From Thamnaconus septentrionalis (lineage: Eukaryota; Chordata; Actinopteri; Tetraodontiformes; Monacanthidae), in the NCBI GenBank assembly GCA_009823395.1, contig CM020509.1:22808828-22872827 (forward strand): a stretch of 64,000 bases of DNA, in the 5' to 3' direction. A program made the translations under genes and the position numbers. Under the pieces are notes generated by a model that did no database searches, was not told the origin of the DNA, and saw nothing but the letters and a program-made list of their open reading frames with translations. Of this stretch, positions 1-11,860 are shown one piece after another; the first letter of the stretch is position 1; each line of letters begins with the position of its first letter.

Positions 1-929
1 GCTGGCAGCGTGAAAATAGCTATAAGGAGTGAAACTTGCGAGTCAAAATCGCTGCCTCTTCAGTTTTGCTGCCAGCGAACACAACACATAACAAGCAGAG
101 CACGGAATTAGCGGTGGTGGCTAACAGTTCATCAACACGATTCAGCGGTTGTACGTTGCAAGTAGTCTTAAAGCTAATGTTGCTCGAGGTCACAGTACAC
201 TCACAGTCCTCATACATGTTTTCAAATATTGCCGTGGCTGACTATTCTCTCGTCGTCCACCAGGGGGCCGAGTCAAGCCCATCTCCCTCAACCGGGTCGG
301 TGTTCCATCGCATCCGCATTAGACTGAGCAAACCTCCAACATTTTCTCTGTTCGTTCTACTCTTTTTTTTTATTTCCCTGACACCGAAAAACTTTTCCTT
401 GGAGCAGCGCACTGCGAGATAACTTGCGGGGCAGAGGGGAGGGGGGGGGACCAGTCCGAGAGTGTGTCTGAGCTGGGCCATTAAAGGAAATCCGGAACGC
501 ATTGACGTGAATGCGTTCCCAGTGTTGAAAAAACTCAATGAACAGAGCGTTCAGAACCATGCCCAACAACTTGCAAGACTGACGTCCAAATGCATGAACC
601 TCATTATTTGACTATTTTGCATCGTTTAACACCAGGATTCAACATTGTAACAGTATTTAGAGCTCAGAAAAGTGGAAAAGCATCATAGGTGCCCTTTAAA
701 TATACAGTGTTTAAAATTCTGCCATCTAGTGGTCAGATTTCAGTTTGCAGTGCTTACTTGCTGGCCCTCCCTCTCCCCTTCTTGCCAGAGAACTACGGTG
801 GCCTTTTGCGCATCATAAAGGATGTGGTTGACAGCAAAGGTGTCTAGTTCTCTGTATAATGATAAAGTTCCATTAATACAAATATTACAACCATCTATTA
901 CCATCTTAACAATAATATGATTTCTCCAA
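1..929. other. No gene recognised
   Basis: I see no domain, splice structure or repeat family that I can name in this stretch. The open frames here are short and have no recognisable motif. A G-rich run lies near 435-450. The context, with transposon ends on the right, suggests ordinary decayed intergenic or intronic DNA. Confidence 0.4.
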
Positions 930-999
930 GTTCAGTGGGCCGAATTAAAAAGCTCAATGGGCCATATATGGCTCCCGGGCCGCAGTTTGCCCGTGCCTG
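930..999 (-). mobile_element. Terminal fragment of a hAT (Charlie-like) transposon
   Basis: The stretch ends in CGGGCCGCAGTTTGCCCGTG followed by CCTG. On the minus strand this reads as CAGGCACGGGCAAACTGCGG, the usual terminus of hAT elements of the CAGGGGTGGGCAAACT type. Similar ends occur in the hAT copies at 28265-29498 and 48400-49185. I could not find the matching opposite end upstream, so this is probably a fragment. Confidence 0.5.
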
Positions 1000-1732
1000 A
1001 TCTATTAGCATCACAATCAGTCATAGTCACAGCAGACAGTCGAGTGTTAGCATGATTTCTTCACACTGGCAGCATTTGGCCACCAGCACTGGCCAGCTAG
1101 TGCTAGCATTAGCCACCTGTATGAGCACTTAGATACTGGACTCAGCAGAAGGTCAAGGGTCAATGCAGGTTCTATCATGTCAGTCAGTTCAGTATTGATG
1201 AGCAAGATGCAGAAAAGATTCCACTGCATTTCAGTCACTTAATAACCATTTGTTCTCAGCATTTGGTTTATTAGGTTCCAGCCTCCAACCATCAATATGA
1301 AACTGTCTCTCCAACTGATCTTCCCAACCAGCAGCCTACAAAAATGGCGGTGCAAGATGGCCACGACATTTGACCTTCTGTCTGTTTCTATAAAGAACCG
1401 TTCTGACGGCAGGAAAACCAGAGGACTTTTATTTTATACTATATACTATATTCAAAGACTTCAAACTATATTGATGGTTGTATATGAAGCTTTCAGCAAT
1501 AAATCTGCACTGATTTTACACACTGAACCTCTGAGGCAAAATGAATAAATGATTTTTAACAGATGATCAGGTCACATGACTAAACAGGTTGATATAAAAT
1601 ATTTTATTGTGGTGATTCATTATTTTAGTATTATTTTTGTGTTGTTTTTTTTTTTTTTCTTTAATGGCCAATATAATGTTATAGACATTAAGCATTTTTA
1701 ATTTGATACACCATCATTTATTCTTTATTCAG

Positions 1733-1906
1733 GTTGAAGGGCTGCTGGTTGTCAGAGATCAGCTGTGATTGGCTGCTCTCAGCTCTGAAGTCCAACCCCT
1801 CCCACCTCAGAGAGCTTGACTTTGGTTGGAACCAGCTGCAGGATTCAGGAGTGAAGGTGCTAAGTGGTTTTCTGCAGAGTCCAGACTGTAAACTGGAGAC
1901 TCTGAA
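1733..1906 (+). pseudogene. LRR exon of a fish NLR (NACHT-LRR) type gene
   Basis: A 174-nt open exon lies between a TTTATTCAG acceptor and a GAA|GTCAGT donor. It encodes one leucine-rich-repeat unit, with GCWLSE near the start, [17 protein letters not shown] in the middle and [20 protein letters not shown] at the end. The 174-nt length and the pattern of conserved Cys, Leu and Asn residues are typical of the tandem LRR exons of the large teleost NLRC3-like/NLR-C family (known family feature). No NACHT, FISNA or PYRIN sequence is visible nearby. I call it an orphan exon, or the 3' end of a gene that begins before the window. The spliced product would be cytoplasmic. Confidence 0.75.
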
Positions 1907-2263
1907 GTCAGTACTTGGTTTGGAACCAGTGGATGATGGTTTCAGCACCAAACACAGTTCATCACACATTTTGAATAAACATTGAACTGAAGGTTTATTC
2001 ATATCAAAATGACATCTAGAAATATGAAAACTTCATTTTGTTCATGTTTAAAGTAAAAAACAAAACAAAAAACAGGTCATCAGTGGTCATGTGACCAAAC
2101 ATCATTCGACATCATTAGTTTTGGACTGAGGATTTAATTTCAAGGTGACATTTTCTTTATTTGCAGATTTTGAAGTCGACATTTCACTTTGATTTTCAGA
2201 GTGATGACACCCTGGAAAAACTCTCCATCATTATAAACTCTCCATCATTTATTCTCTAGTCAG

Positions 2264-2430
2264 GTTGGAGGGCTGCTGGTTGTCAGAACTCAACTGTGAT
2301 TGGCTGCTCTCAGCTCTGGAGTCCAACCCCTCCCACCTCAGACACCTGGACCTCACTGGGAACCACCTGAAGGCTTCATCAGTGAAGCCACTGATGGATC
2401 TTGTCCACAGCAGAGACTGCAGAGTGTGAG
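2264..2430 (+). pseudogene. Second NLR-type LRR exon, frameshifted
   Basis: This exon starts after CTAGTCAG and ends before GTCAGTAC. It reads [19 protein letters not shown], then SHLRHLDLTGNHLKASSVKP. It is 167 nt long instead of the usual 174, so it has lost 7 nt near its end (around DCR/SVR) and shifts the frame. It is clearly a tandem relative of the exon at 1733. The phase-breaking deletion suggests the local NLR copy is dead, unless this exon is skipped. Confidence 0.7.
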
Positions 2431-2815
2431 GTCAGTACTGGTTTGGAAGCAGTGGATGATGGTTCCAGCACCAAAGCCAGTTGATCCCACAGCAGAGGTC
2501 CAGTGTTCCCAGTCACAGTGTGAGAGGAGGATGGTGACGTCCAGCTGCTCCTCATTCATCCAACATCTGCTGCCAAACTGCTTCTTCTCTCAGTTCAACA
2601 CTCAATTATTGATCAGTTCATCTTCATCAGGCCTCAGTATCAGTCCAACACTCCATGGTCACATGACCTTCATATGTTCCACACTTGACATGTGACTGAG
2701 AGTCTGCTTCTTCTCACCAGTCACTCCATCATCTCCATCAACAGTCAACATCTCAGTGATGATGCGTTCAAGGACCGTGAGTCCTGACTCCTGCTGTCTC
2801 TTCTTCTCTCTACAG

Positions 2816-2863
2816 CTGGTGGTCACCTTGAGGGAGGATGAGGAGGAGAGTGAAGAGTAGAGC
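2816..2863 (+). other. Possible terminal exon of the NLR-like gene
   Basis: A CTCTCTACAG acceptor is followed by a short acidic frame (LVVTLREDEEESEE and stop). It lies downstream of the two LRR exons, on the same strand. The phase does not clearly match the LRR exons, so this is only a candidate last exon. Confidence 0.25.
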
Positions 2864-3083
2864 TCCATCTAGTGGTGGCTGACAGAACTACAACAAGTGG
2901 AGCTAAACATTAAGCTGCTTGCACACACACAGTTTCTGTGGGCGTGTCACAGCCTTTGACCCCAGTGGAGCCTGGTGGCTGGCGGACTGGTTCTCCCTAC
3001 AAGCTGCTGTGGTTACTGGGAGAGACGTCCCAGAAGCCACTGGTGGAGCTGAATACTCAGTGGAAGAAGCAGGACTCGGGGCC

Positions 3084-3760
3084 AATTCCAATTCCTCCCT
3101 TAACTCCTCAATCTCAACCCTCGCCCTTAATCCTCAATCTTTGGCCCTCAATCTTGGCCGTCAAAAATAAGTGTAAGGGCTATCTTGTGGCTTAGAAATG
3201 TGACACCCCTTAAGTGCAGTTACGTCTTCAGACTGTGGGGGGCGGCCTTACGCCAAAGCTACGTCCAGTCTGTCAAGAAGACGACGATGACGAAGAAGAA
3301 GGAGACGAAAAAGATGACGACGAAAAAGAAGAAGTCCTCCGTTGCTACACAACGAGGTATAAAAGTAACGTGAAGCCGGGACCGCCGGTCCGGCTGACAA
3401 GCATCGTAAAGTAAAAAAAAAAGAAATGTTACGCAACAACGATGTCAATAATCCATAAAAAAGTCTTAAACTAAGACAATAAAATGGTTTTGTAATATTT
3501 ATATCTTTATTAACTAAGAAAATACTTCCATTTGAAGCTCGCTTTTTTCATCGCCATTTTTCGAAGATGTCTTGGCGAAAATACACAATGCCTTCTGGGT
3601 AGCCCTTACTGCCAAGGGTGGTGCCGGAGAATCTCAATATTGAGGGCGATACAGCCCTTAAACTTGTCCCTCAACTTGACGTTCTGAGAATCGGGATAGC
3701 ACTTGCACTTCGCGGGAGCGCGCATTTTTGAGATTGAGGGTTAAGGGAGGAATTGGAGTT
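3084..3760. mobile_element. Non-autonomous DNA transposon (MITE) with terminal inverted repeats
   Basis: The left end CCAATTCCTCCCTTAACTCC is matched in inverted orientation at the right end (3735-3760, minus strand reading CCAATTCCTCCCTTAACCC). Similarity continues into CTCAATCTCAA, so the arms are roughly 30 bp. The interior has a GAC/GAA-rich stretch (3280-3335) and no transposase. The superfamily is not clear; the target duplication could not be fixed. Confidence 0.6.
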
Positions 3761-3920
3761 CACCCTTGGAGATGGAGGCCGGAGCAGATGGATCTCAGCA
3801 TGAAGCCTCCTTTTCACTTTGGATCAAAGGTTCTGGTTGTGTGCCGCCACTTTCAATGTTGCTTCTGAGCTCATTGGTTGTTCCTGGTTGGTTGCACCTG
3901 GTTGGTTGAACAACTTTCTA

Positions 3921-3926
3921 AATAAA
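3921..3926 (+). terminator. Polyadenylation signal AATAAA
   Basis: AATAAA sits in TTCTAAATAAAGTTTTTG, shortly downstream of the MITE and in line with the NLR-like exons. It may mark the 3' end of that gene remnant. An isolated hexamer is weak evidence. Confidence 0.25.
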
Positions 3927-4225
3927 GTTTTTGAAAAACATATTCCTTGTTTGTTTTTACTCCTTTCAGTCTCCAGCAGGCCTCCTCGGTCAAAATGAAC
4001 TGAAAAAATCCACTAAACGTCGACCATCCAATCACAGTTCAGCATGAGATGGAGCGGTAGAAAGCAAAATCTTATTATGTCTGAAAAAACTGGAAAAAAA
4101 CAACATATTACATCCAAAATATGTTGTGTTTTGTCTGCGACAGAATCAGTCTCTGTGGCCAGTGGCATGTGAGACTCGATCAGTCCTGTGAAGAAGGTTC
4201 ATTAGCACACAGTCCATCTGAAAAT

Positions 4226-7200
4226 TAGGGGTGTAAATTGCAGCCTTCATGGCGATTCGATTCGATTTAGATTTCTTAAGCCTCCGATTCCATTATTTTT
4301 GATACCTCAGAATTCCCCCTCGATTTGATTCGATTCAATTCGATTCTCAAAATTTTTGCAATATTAAAGTTTCGAAGAAACCAACCAAAGGAATATAAAA
4401 TTTGCATTTTATTCAATTTGCTTCACACAATAACAGTGCAAACTGCATTAAAAAAAAAGAAAATAAAGTGAAGTCTAGTGTCTACTATACAGAGACAGCA
4501 AGTCTTTTTCCACTATAAAAAAGGCTGATCTTTCAAGTACATCAGTCCTACTCTTGCTTTTTAAACAAATGATTATATTTCAAAATCATCACTGTATCTC
4601 TCTGAGAATGAGGTAATTGTGGTCACACATGGTCTAACTCTGACCTATAGCAGCAGGTGCACAGAACAGTTACTCAACAAAAAAGAACACTATAGTGCAA
4701 ATAAATCAGTCCTGCTCTTGCTTTTGACACAACTGGTAAACTATTATTATTCACATATTTTTGAGCTATAGCAGAAAATGCAAAACAGTTACTCAGAAAA
4801 ATGAGTAATAGTGCAATAAGAACAAAAAGTAACAAAAATCAAGGACATGAGTCTTGTACAGTCCATTCAATGTGAAAGAAACAAAAGCAAAACCAAAGAG
4901 ATTGACATCTACAGTTCAAATTTGTCAATGGTGCTCTTTGACAGATTTTTCTTCAGAAAAACCAATTGGTCCACATGCTCACAAGACAATACACTACGCT
5001 CTAAACGTACTATGTCCCCTGCCGTGCTAAACACACGCTCAGATGGTACACTTGTACCCGGAATGCACAGGTAAGCCTTGGCCAGGTCTGCCATGAGAGG
5101 AAATTCTGTCTGGTGTGCTCTCCACCAGTCCAACACCTTACCATCTAAGCTTAAAGATCTGCAACATCTCTGTACTTGACAAGTTCATCATGGGCTAGCT
5201 CTCTTGAGCTTTTAATCCTGGCACTTGGGTCCCCTGTGAAGAAGGAGTTTCCAAATAGATCCTCCAACATCTTGGACTTCTTGGAAACTGGAACAGATTC
5301 TAAAATGGCACAGAAAAAAACAAAAATGAGTCTTAACTGGAGTTGAATATATATATATATAAATAAAAATACATTCACAATTTAGGACTTCTTACCTTCA
5401 GTTGTTGCAGCATCACACGCCTCATTTTTCTCCATCAGAATCTGGTCATGGGAGAAGTGAGGTGATGTGTGTTCAGTCAGGGCATCTGACTCCTTCTGTA
5501 AGCAGACAGACACACAGAATAGAAAGCTTTTTGTCATTACATTTAAAATATGAGATTACAGGTGACATTCCATTTGTGTTTAAGACAATAATAATATGAC
5601 AACCAGATTAAAAAAAAGAGGATAGAGTAGAATATCGAAAAAGAATTGTTAAGATAAATTCCAAAAGTAACAAATAACATTTAATAAATAGACAGGACCT
5701 ATAGATTTATCAGAAATCACTGCAACACCATCACTATTAAATTATTACGATTCAAAATTAAGAAAGAACTTACCCTCTTTTCCTTTAGCTGTGCTGCTTC
5801 TTCAGCAAGATTGTTGAAGATTTCGCTTATTTTGTCCTCGGTCAGGAAGGGAAGCTTTTTGAACCGGGGGTCCAAAGCAGCTGCCTTAAGTAAGAAATGC
5901 TCCTCTTTCACATACCGCTCTCTAATATCCTCAGCCATGAGTTGTTTCATTTGTTGGATTATGGGGCTATCACCCGTCGTGACTTGGAAGTGATCCAACA
6001 ATTTCATTCGAAGAGGTGCGATGACTGACACAGTGGGTTGCTTTTCCTCGCACATCAGGGTGGTAGCAGCTTTAAGTGGGGAGAGCAGACTCACCATTTC
6101 TTCGGCAGCTGAGACGTCACTTTCGCTGAGTGTATGCACGTCGTTTGGGCTTTTTCTGACTTTCTTATCAAGAAGTGTCGCCATCACCGCAGTTTGTTGT
6201 TCTATGTATCGTTCCAACATCTCGAACGAGCTGTTCCACCGGGTTTTTACGTCCGTTTTGAGTTTGTGCTGGGGAATGCCAAGCAGTTTCTGTTTCTCCT
6301 TTAACACGGCAGTCGCCACTGTACTGCGGTTTAAAAAAAACACACACACAGTTTTCCTCACGCGCACCAAAAGTCTGTCTGCTCCAGCACACTTCAGCCC
6401 GTCTTGTGTTGTCAGATTCAGTGTGTGAGCAAAGCATTTAATGTGTGGAGATAGCTCTGCCTCTTCGCCAGCTTTGTTCATATTTGATGCATTGTCTGTA
6501 ACGAGGGCCGGTGTCTTGTCACTTATTAGCCATTCCTCGCATGCTCCTCTCAAAACCTCAGCTATGTTATGCCCTGAGTGTGTCTCTTCCATAACCCGAG
6601 TCTGCAACACATAATTTTTCAGTTGCCAGTCATTATCGATGAAGTGGCACGTTACAGTTATGTAAGATTGCGTTGTGCACGATGTCCACCCATCAGAGGT
6701 TAAAGCTACTCTTGCAGCACACTTTAGATCCTGCAGGACTTCCTCACGAACTTTCCGGTACAGGTTCGGAATAAATGTCTCACTGAAGTGTTGACAGGAG
6801 GGTATGTTGTATCTCGGCTCAAGTACATCCAGTAGGTAACGAAAACCTTCGTTTTCAACAACACAATAAGGCCTCATATCTTTGCACATAAAAAACGCAA
6901 TAGCTTTTGATATGTTTTTTTGCCTTTTTCGAAGTGCTGGGAAACTTCTGGGGGGAAAACGGGGTCAGCGATGTTGCCACGGAATCTCGTTTTTTCTCTG
7001 GGCAATCGCCATCAATGCCATGACGCCTTTTCAGGTGAGCTGAGAGGTTGGACGTATTGCTGCTGTATTTTAGGTAATGACAGTCTCTGCAAACGGCAAC
7101 ATCTCGTACCAATGCTCCGTTTGTTTTACTGAAGCCAAAATATTTCCACACCCAAGACTTACTGCTGGCTGGACTGTGTAACTCGCTTTGCTCCGTTTCT

Positions 7201-7477
7201 GCTGCATTATGCTCGCTCTCGAAAGACGCTACCCCACTGTTGGAAGTAAGTGTCAAGTTGAAGTGTGGGAAAGCTATCACGAGAGCGGTAGCACAGCGCC
7301 ACACGCAGTATGGGAGTAGGGACTGCTTCTGAGTGGACGCTGAAAAAAAAAACAAAAACGGGCGAACAAGCAACAAAGTAGACGCATATAATCGATACAT
7401 GTACGAACACATCGATGCATTGTATTGACGGCCGTAGAATCAATGCATTGATGCGAATCAATTAATTTTTACACCTA
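4226..7477 (-). mobile_element. Near-complete hAT transposon (ZBED-like, hAT-Ac type)
   Basis: The element has inverted ends: TAGGGGTGTAAATTG at the left and, read on the minus strand, TAGGTGTAAAAATTAATTG at the right. Both ends have AATCGAT/GATTCGATT-rich subterminal repeats. Inside is a complete minus-strand transposase gene with a BED finger, RNase H-like core and hATC domain. An 8-bp target duplication is not recognisable (CTGAAAAT versus GTTTGGAC), so the ends may be a few bases off or one flank is altered. Confidence 0.8.
4909..7310 (-). pseudogene. hAT transposase (BED finger + catalytic core + hATC dimerisation domain)
   Basis: Four minus-strand exons can be followed. The first (about 7310-6895) carries a BED zinc finger (CRDC followed by HLKRRH). 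The main exon (about 6895-5774) has the catalytic core: TSDGWTS, TDNASNM, the CFAHTLNL motif and TRWNSSFEMLERY. A 100-nt exon (5495-5396) and a last exon (5299-4909) follow, with splice signals at each border. The last contains the hATC dimerisation segment ending PSERVFSTAGDIV. The protein would bind element ends in the nucleus and cut and paste them. I see two frame breaks: one in an A-rich run near 6910-6925, joining BED and core, and one near 5155, before the WW(R/K)AH segment. Otherwise the gene is open, so it is recently inactivated or affected by homopolymer errors. Confidence 0.85.
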
Positions 7478-8030
7478 GTTTGGACAGTGCCACTGATCCC
7501 TCTGGCCCTGCGCATTTCAAGACTTCCACTGGGGGGCGCCAGAGGACTGCAGGGGAGGCGACCGTGAAAACTGCGGCATCATATTGAAAGTGAAGCCAAA
7601 GTTGAAGGAAAAGCAATAGTGTCCATAGTGATGATGAAAGTCTCTGACTACAGTTGATGATTTGATTGGAAGAATTGCACCATCAGCCTCAGAATGAAGA
7701 CATTAGTTGACTGGAGAACTGGAGGAGGTTTCAATGGATTGAAAAATATGTTGAAAAATTTTCCGATATTTATTCAAATGTGTTTCAAAGAGATGTTAAA
7801 TTATGCAGATGTTAAAATGTGTTTAAAAATTATATTTAAGAACAAACACAAAGGATTATTAAAATGTTATTAAAATATACACGTTTACGAACATACAAAT
7901 GTGGAAGATGTTCACAAAAATACACATGTATATAACATTTATTGTTGAAACCTTTTTTTAATATACAAAGCAATGACAATAACAGTAATAATAGACCTAC
8001 CTTGACCCCTGACCTCTGACCCTGACCCGT
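7478..8030. other. Unassigned AT-rich spacer
   Basis: This lies between the hAT element and the DIRS-like element. It has AT-rich low-complexity stretches (7760-8000) and no recognisable gene. Confidence 0.4.
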
Positions 8031-8199
8031 CTTGTTTCTCCTGGTTTCATTGGTTGTGGCTTCATTTGATCAGTTTTCAGATTTGGTTTCTAAAAGGCTT
8101 CTGATGTTTTTAGCAGATTCATCAGGAGAACAACAAGCACAACTACAGTTCAGACAGGGTCACTTTGTCAAAAATAAACATTTTATTACAATCAACACG

Positions 8200-8590
8200 T
8201 TAGGTTTGGAGGTATGGTTCTGCTTGGGGTCCCCCTGCCCTTCCGCGCAAGCATGCGAGGAAGCCCGAGGCTTCCCGCCCTTCACGAGCCATCGTGAAAG
8301 GCATGAGGCAGGGAGGGCAGCTCAGGTTCAGTTTGGGGACTCCCTCTCCCACGCGCTTGAGTGAGAGGCCTGGGCAGGAAGCTCTTCCTGCCCTTCACGG
8401 GCCATCGTGAAAGGCGATGCAGGGAGCCCAGTGGCAGCTACTACGAACCCCCCAACCAGCTCTACCGGCAAAATCAGGCCCTTGTCGACAGCGAGCAACT
8501 AAATAAAGCTATAAGGTAAGAAGTAAAGACAGTTAAAGCTGGTGCAGTACAACCAGCTTGGTGAAAGAGACACAGTCAGAGTGGAATATA
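8200..8590 (-). repeat. Probable terminal repeat / 3' region of the DIRS-like element
   Basis: The stretch is G+C-rich compared with its flanks and carries two copies of CCCTTCACG(A/G)GCCATCGTG, about 110 bp apart. Each folds as a short hairpin (TTCACG...CGTGAA). It lies directly downstream of the recombinase frame of the minus-strand DIRS-like element, where inverted or split terminal repeats are expected. The assignment is inferred from position; the partner terminus was not identified. Confidence 0.4.
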
Positions 8591-8592
8591 AT

Positions 8593-9789
8593 CTAGCAAT
8601 ATTCTAATAGATTTAGTTTAGTACGTCGCAGGGGTTGAGGAGCATTTAGGTGGGCGAGAATGCATTGGGCGTCGAGAATGGCTTGAGCTTCGGGACACAG
8701 ATAACGTTTGTATGCAGCTGAAGACCACCTTCCCATAGCTTTGCGCGTTGATACGGGAACTTTAAAAGCTGCCGTTTTTGCCGCTCCAATCCGAAAGGAG
8801 TGAGCCGTGTATTGGTCAGGCGAAGGTCCGCAGAATTGGCAAGGAGGCGAAGGCGAGAAGTGAACCAAGCTCTTGTCATGGGTTCCCCATCCTCCGTGGC
8901 AAAAAGCGGCTCCTTCGGATTGGCTTGTGGTCTGCTTCTTAAGTAACGGCTCATGGATAGGAAAGGACAAAAGGCAGAATTAGTTTTTTGCAAACAGACT
9001 GTTTGTCCTCTCCTGGCCCCGTCAGACTTAGAATGTTTGAGAAATATACAAAAATGATGATCGTAAACAGTACTGTCGGACATGGAAAGATCCCGTGCTG
9101 GGTCGAAACATCTCGTGAGAGTGGTGAATTCCCCGCCTCTTAAAAAATAAATAAATAAATGAATAAATAAAAATAAAATAAAAATGAAGTGAGAAAGACA
9201 CTTTCCAAGAGTAAGTCTATATCAGAAATCTAAATCCGTACAAGCACCCTTTCCTTAAATACGTGATTAACTTGTGCAGGAGAGAAATGGTGAAGCGGAG
9301 ATGAATGTCTTTGCCTTGAGGTTTCTCCCTTTTGGATCCACGTAACAGGAGTTGAATAGATGGATTTCCCAGCACGCTATTGACCAAAGTGTCCGCACAG
9401 CGCAGGTGGAATTGAATTCCCACAAGGAGGCCTTTGATAGAGGGCTGCATCTTTCGAGACTCAAAACAGTGAACCATAAAAGTACAAATGGCGGGAATAT
9501 TAACTGGGAAGATGGCTATAGAAAAGGTGGAACAAAACAAAGCAAAGTAAGACCACGCGGAGTCATACGCTTTTAATGTGACTGGGCAAGTCCAAGTCAC
9601 ACATAGCGTGCGGCCGATTTCATGTACGACTGCAGAGTCGAGTCTAGCCCAGCACCGTTTGGCTGAAAGGTGGGCACAGAAGGCTGGAAGGGCTGCGTCC
9701 GGACACATTTTGCGGAACTCCTGCAATTGAACCGTGACAGAGCATCTGCGATTTATTGTCCAAGCCCGGAATATGTGCTGCTCGGACAA
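8593..9789 (-). pseudogene. Tyrosine recombinase of DIRS-like element
   Basis: The N-terminal core-binding half includes TLKAYDSAWSYFALFCSTF, then FESRKMQPSIKGLL and LLRGSKREKPQGKD. The catalytic half carries the diagnostic TAHSFRIGAAKTAA (the H-x-x-R box) followed by RKAMGRWSSAAYKRY with the nucleophile tyrosine region. The two halves are in different frames with a break around 8800-9200. This enzyme would recombine the circular cDNA of the element into the genome. The frame break indicates a dead copy. Crypton recombinases share the H-x-x-R-I-G box, but the RNase H and RT upstream on the same strand favour DIRS. Confidence 0.8.
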
Positions 9790-9914
9790 TGAAGATACCC
9801 CGGACAGAAACCCAAGTGAGACGTCTGATGAATCTGTTGATGAAGGTTATGGTGGAACGACCTCGTTTATGATGTTTACGGCTGCCTCGTTATCGCAGAA
9901 GACCAGTGCTTACT

Positions 9915-10190
9915 TCACAGGAGACATGCTATGAGAATCGGGCAGATTCCAGAAGGCGCTGAAGTAATGTTATTTGGTAAAGAACACAATTCTTTTGGCC
10001 ATTTATCAGCAAACCACTGGTTGTTGAAGAACCCCCGAATACCGACTGAGGGAGCTGCGTCCGTAAACAACCTAATCTCCAACGAAGATTCAGGAAATTT
10101 GTCATTAAAAAAAGAAATACCGTTCCATTTCCCCAAGAGAAAGGACCGAAACTCAAGCTCCGATCTACACCCTTCATCCAAAGAAACCAT
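9915..10190 (-). pseudogene. RNase H domain of DIRS-like element
   Basis: The frame reads FRSFLLGKWNGISFF, then LRLFTDAAPSVGIRGFFNNQ-like residues with the catalytic FTDA motif and WFADKWPKEL. This matches the DIRS RNase H pattern (LFTDAS...GYFQGRWF...W). It lies between RT and the recombinase, as expected. The frame is open over about 90 residues but not joined to its neighbours. Confidence 0.7.
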
Positions 10191-10307
10191 GTCAGCGAGA
10201 TTATCTATGGTTTGAGAGATCTAAAAATCTTGATATGAACGAGTGGCCCTGAGGGATGACGCGCATAGCAGAGATTTAAATGACCTAGGAGGGAAAGTAA
10301 GTCCCTT

Positions 10308-10770
10308 TTAGAAATAGCAGTACTGCGTTGCACTCTCATGATCTCTCTTATATGGTTTAATTTCCCGAGTGGGCAGTGATGCCAGCATCAGGGTGGTATC
10401 TAAAACAATTCTAAGAAATTCAATAGAATGAAGTGGACCACATGTTTTCTCTTCAGTTAAGGGAACCCCTAAGGTAGAAAAGGTCTTTCTTGAGTGTTTC
10501 GATTGCGTGATTCGGCCTGGCATCTGGATAATCGATCAGCAAATCGTCTAAAAGGTGAAGCACGAATGGTAGCTTGCAGTTATTTAAAAGGATCCAACAG
10601 AGCCTCGGAGAGAGTGTTGAAAATTTTCGGGCTGCTGCGACACCTGAAGGTGAGCCGAACTGCGAGTACAGTTTATCTTGCCATTTAACACCAAAGAGAT
10701 GCCACTAAGAGGGGTGTCGAGGCATGACTTTGAAAGCGTCGGTGATGTCTGCTTCTGACGACCGCGCCTC
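10308..10770 (-). pseudogene. Reverse transcriptase fragment of DIRS-like element (copy 1)
   Basis: The minus strand encodes an EADITDAFKVMPRHPS segment (RT motif A region), WHLFGVKWQDKLYSQFGS, and then TFSTLGVPLTEEKTCGP with SIEFLRIVLDTTLMLASLP, the DIRS thumb region. Several frame changes separate these parts, and the catalytic YxDD-equivalent region around 10530-10560 is disturbed. The fragment ends at about 10770 against a poly-T tract. Confidence 0.7.
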
Positions 10771-11397
10771 GACCTGCTTTTTTTTTTTTTATTTATTAAT
10801 TACTATTAATATGTATAATTTTAGTCATTTATTATTTATTTTTTATTTTTTTGTCCGGTCTGGCCATAATGACAAGCAGAAGTGTCTCTGAATGTCTATG
10901 ATGGCTGACAGATTTTATTCTCAGAGGGATCTTGAGAGTGTGAGCCACATGGGTCGTTTCAGGAGCTACCTCTTGAGTGGTTTTATTATAATATTCTTGG
11001 TGACATTCTGGCCATGACCGGACTGAGGGAGGGATAGATAGGGGGTGAGAGGAAAGTAGAGAGGGAAATGAGTGTGTGTGTGTGTGTGTGGGGGGTGATG
11101 AGAGGGATAGAGAGAGAGGAGTAGAGGAGGCAACAATATACAATTTTTGTGTTAAAAGAGAACAAAACCGATCGTAAATTTGCATAGCTAATTGTCAGAT
11201 AGTGGGCTTACTCAAATGATAACCTGATTAATCTAAGGAGAAAAAGAAAGACAAAAAAAAAAAAAATCCAAAGAAACCATGTCAGCGAGATTATCTATGG
11301 TTTGAGAGATCTAAAAATCTTGATATGAACGAGTGGCCCTGAGGGATGACGCGCATAGCAGAGATTTAAATGACCTAGGAGGGAAAGTAAGTCCCTT

Positions 11398-11860
11398 TTA
11401 GAAATAGCAGTACTGCGTTGCACTCTCATGATCTCTCTTATATGGTTTAATTTCCCGAGTGGGCAGTGATGCCAGCATCAGGGTGGTATCTAAAACAATT
11501 CTAAGAAATTCAATAGAATGAAGTGGACCACATGTTTTCTCTTCAGTTAAGGGAACCCCTAAGGTAGAAAAGGTCTTTCTTGAGTGTTTCGATTGCGTGA
11601 TTCGGCCTGGCATCTGGATAATCGATCAGCAAATCGTCTAAAAGGTGAAGCACGAATGGTAGCTTGCAGTTATTTAAAAGGATCCAACAGAGCCTCGGAG
11701 AGAGTGTTGAAAATTTTCGGGCTGCTGCGACACCTGAAGGTGAGCCGAACTGCGAGTACAGTTTATCTTGCCATTTAACACCAAAGAGATGCCACTAAGA
11801 GGGTGTCGAGGCATGACTTTGAAAGCGTCGGTGATGTCTGCTTCTGACGACCGCGCCTCG
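11398..11860 (-). pseudogene. Reverse transcriptase fragment of DIRS-like element (copy 2)
   Basis: This is the second copy of the RT fragment at 10308-10770, 1,090 bp downstream and almost identical in translation (for example SIEFLRIVLDTTLMLASLP). It arose from the local tandem duplication and not from a second insertion, because the flanking non-DIRS sequence is duplicated with it. Confidence 0.75.

Noticed and set aside
36..422. 128-codon plus-strand frame near the window start
   Set aside because: No domain, splice signal or family resemblance; several overlapping frames of similar length exist.
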